NCBI GenBank assembly: GCA_019828565.1
Contig: JAHDYR010000015.1
Location: 124,001-188,000, forward strand
Reading direction: 5' to 3'
Length of the DNA: 64,000 nucleotides
Source: Carpediemonas membranifera
Taxonomy: Eukaryota; Fornicata
Under the pieces are notes generated by a model. The model searched no databases and was not told the origin of the DNA. It saw only the letters and a list, made by a program, of their open reading frames with translations. Below are positions 63,885-64,000 of this stretch, piece after piece; position 1 is the first letter of the stretch; each line of letters starts with the position of its first letter. Position numbers and translations under genes: made by a program.

Positions 63885-64000
63885 TTACTCGGGAACTCCA
63901 CGCTTAACGTCCTCGGCATCAACAACTCTCTTTTCGCGATCCTTATCGACTGCCTTGCGCTTGATATAAGTCGTATGAGCCTTTCTCTTACCACCCTTTG
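63885..64000 (-). CDS. 3' end of a lysine-rich protein, cut by window edge
   Basis: The minus-strand frame is open from the right edge to TAA at 63885 (37 codons, GGKRKAHTTYIKRKAVDKDREKR... DVKRGVPE). It is highly basic, like a ribosomal or nuclear protein, but too short to name. Convergent with the SET gene, 25 bp apart. Confidence 0.5.
   Translation of the reverse strand, partial: KGGKRKAHTTYIKRKAVDKDREKRVVDAEDVKRGVPE

Noticed and set aside
1-64000. tRNA, rRNA or other standard RNA genes
   Set aside because: I looked for T-loop GGTTCRAATCC-like and A-box/B-box patterns and rRNA-like blocks and found no convincing candidate; a covariance-model scan (tRNAscan-SE, Rfam) would be needed to exclude them.

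Overview
The window looks like nuclear DNA of a compact, GC-rich protist genome. Genes are mostly single-exon and packed head-to-head or tail-to-tail with 25-70 bp between them. The few introns I can support are very short (32-69 nt) and GT-AG, and third codon positions are strongly C/G. Eukaryotic hallmarks are AMPK beta, MSH6, RRP41, a COMM-domain protein, an MRG/Eaf3 protein, a CDK-like kinase and a SET protein. A free-living metamonad/excavate (Carpediemonas- or Kipferlia-like) would fit; this is inference from gene content and architecture, not from a marker gene.

Host gene blocks. 0.9-19 kb: membrane pseudokinase, FHA+PBZ DNA-damage protein, BORCS8-like protein, an Ldh2-type malate/lactate dehydrogenase with one intron, a ubiquitin-like/BAG6-like protein, MRG15/Eaf3, two signal-peptide membrane proteins (one with two bacterial-type solute-binding domains), a GNAT and a bacterial-type YqeC. 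18.9-27.5 kb: COMM protein and RRP41 (divergent), MSH6, AMPK beta, a disrupted multi-pass membrane protein and a small spliced gene. 31.8-41.6 kb: FxP-repeat protein, bromodomain-like protein, PH/C2-like protein, dephospho-CoA kinase, Nudix hydrolase, CDK-like kinase. 59.6-64 kb: a zinc-finger protein convergent with a CHAT/caspase-like protein, a SET protein and the tail of a basic protein.

Mobile DNA dominates from 41 to 60 kb and punctuates the rest. There is an intact Ty3/gypsy element (27496-31817, 96-bp LTRs, TSD TGTCG), a second intact Ty3 element (42566-48607, 112-bp LTRs), a decayed minus-strand Ty3 element (about 51926-55691, 90-bp LTR), a Gag-protease relic, a threefold tandem array of an integrase-chromodomain segment, isolated LTR ends, and reverse-transcriptase relics. 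There is also a complete Tc1/mariner transposon (50175-51687) with perfect 26-bp TIRs and two convergent ORFs, a 213-bp TA-flanked MITE (20101-20313), a foldback element (60137-60252), a tyrosine-recombinase relic and a Fanzor/TnpB-like relic (2293-3250). An assembly gap of 100 N lies at 51826-51925.

Most unusual signals. The Ty3 elements share an architecture I do not recognise from described families: LTRs of only about 56-114 bp; a perfect 10-12 bp palindrome that starts with the last base of the 5' LTR, where a tRNA primer-binding site is expected; and a hairpin directly 5' of the polypurine tract. The second element also carries a spliced gene antisense to gag-pol. A truncated relative of this antisense gene, with its intron at the matching place and the same upstream hairpin, sits at 59664-59987. 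This antisense-gene/self-complementary-primer retroelement group is my best candidate for an undescribed system.
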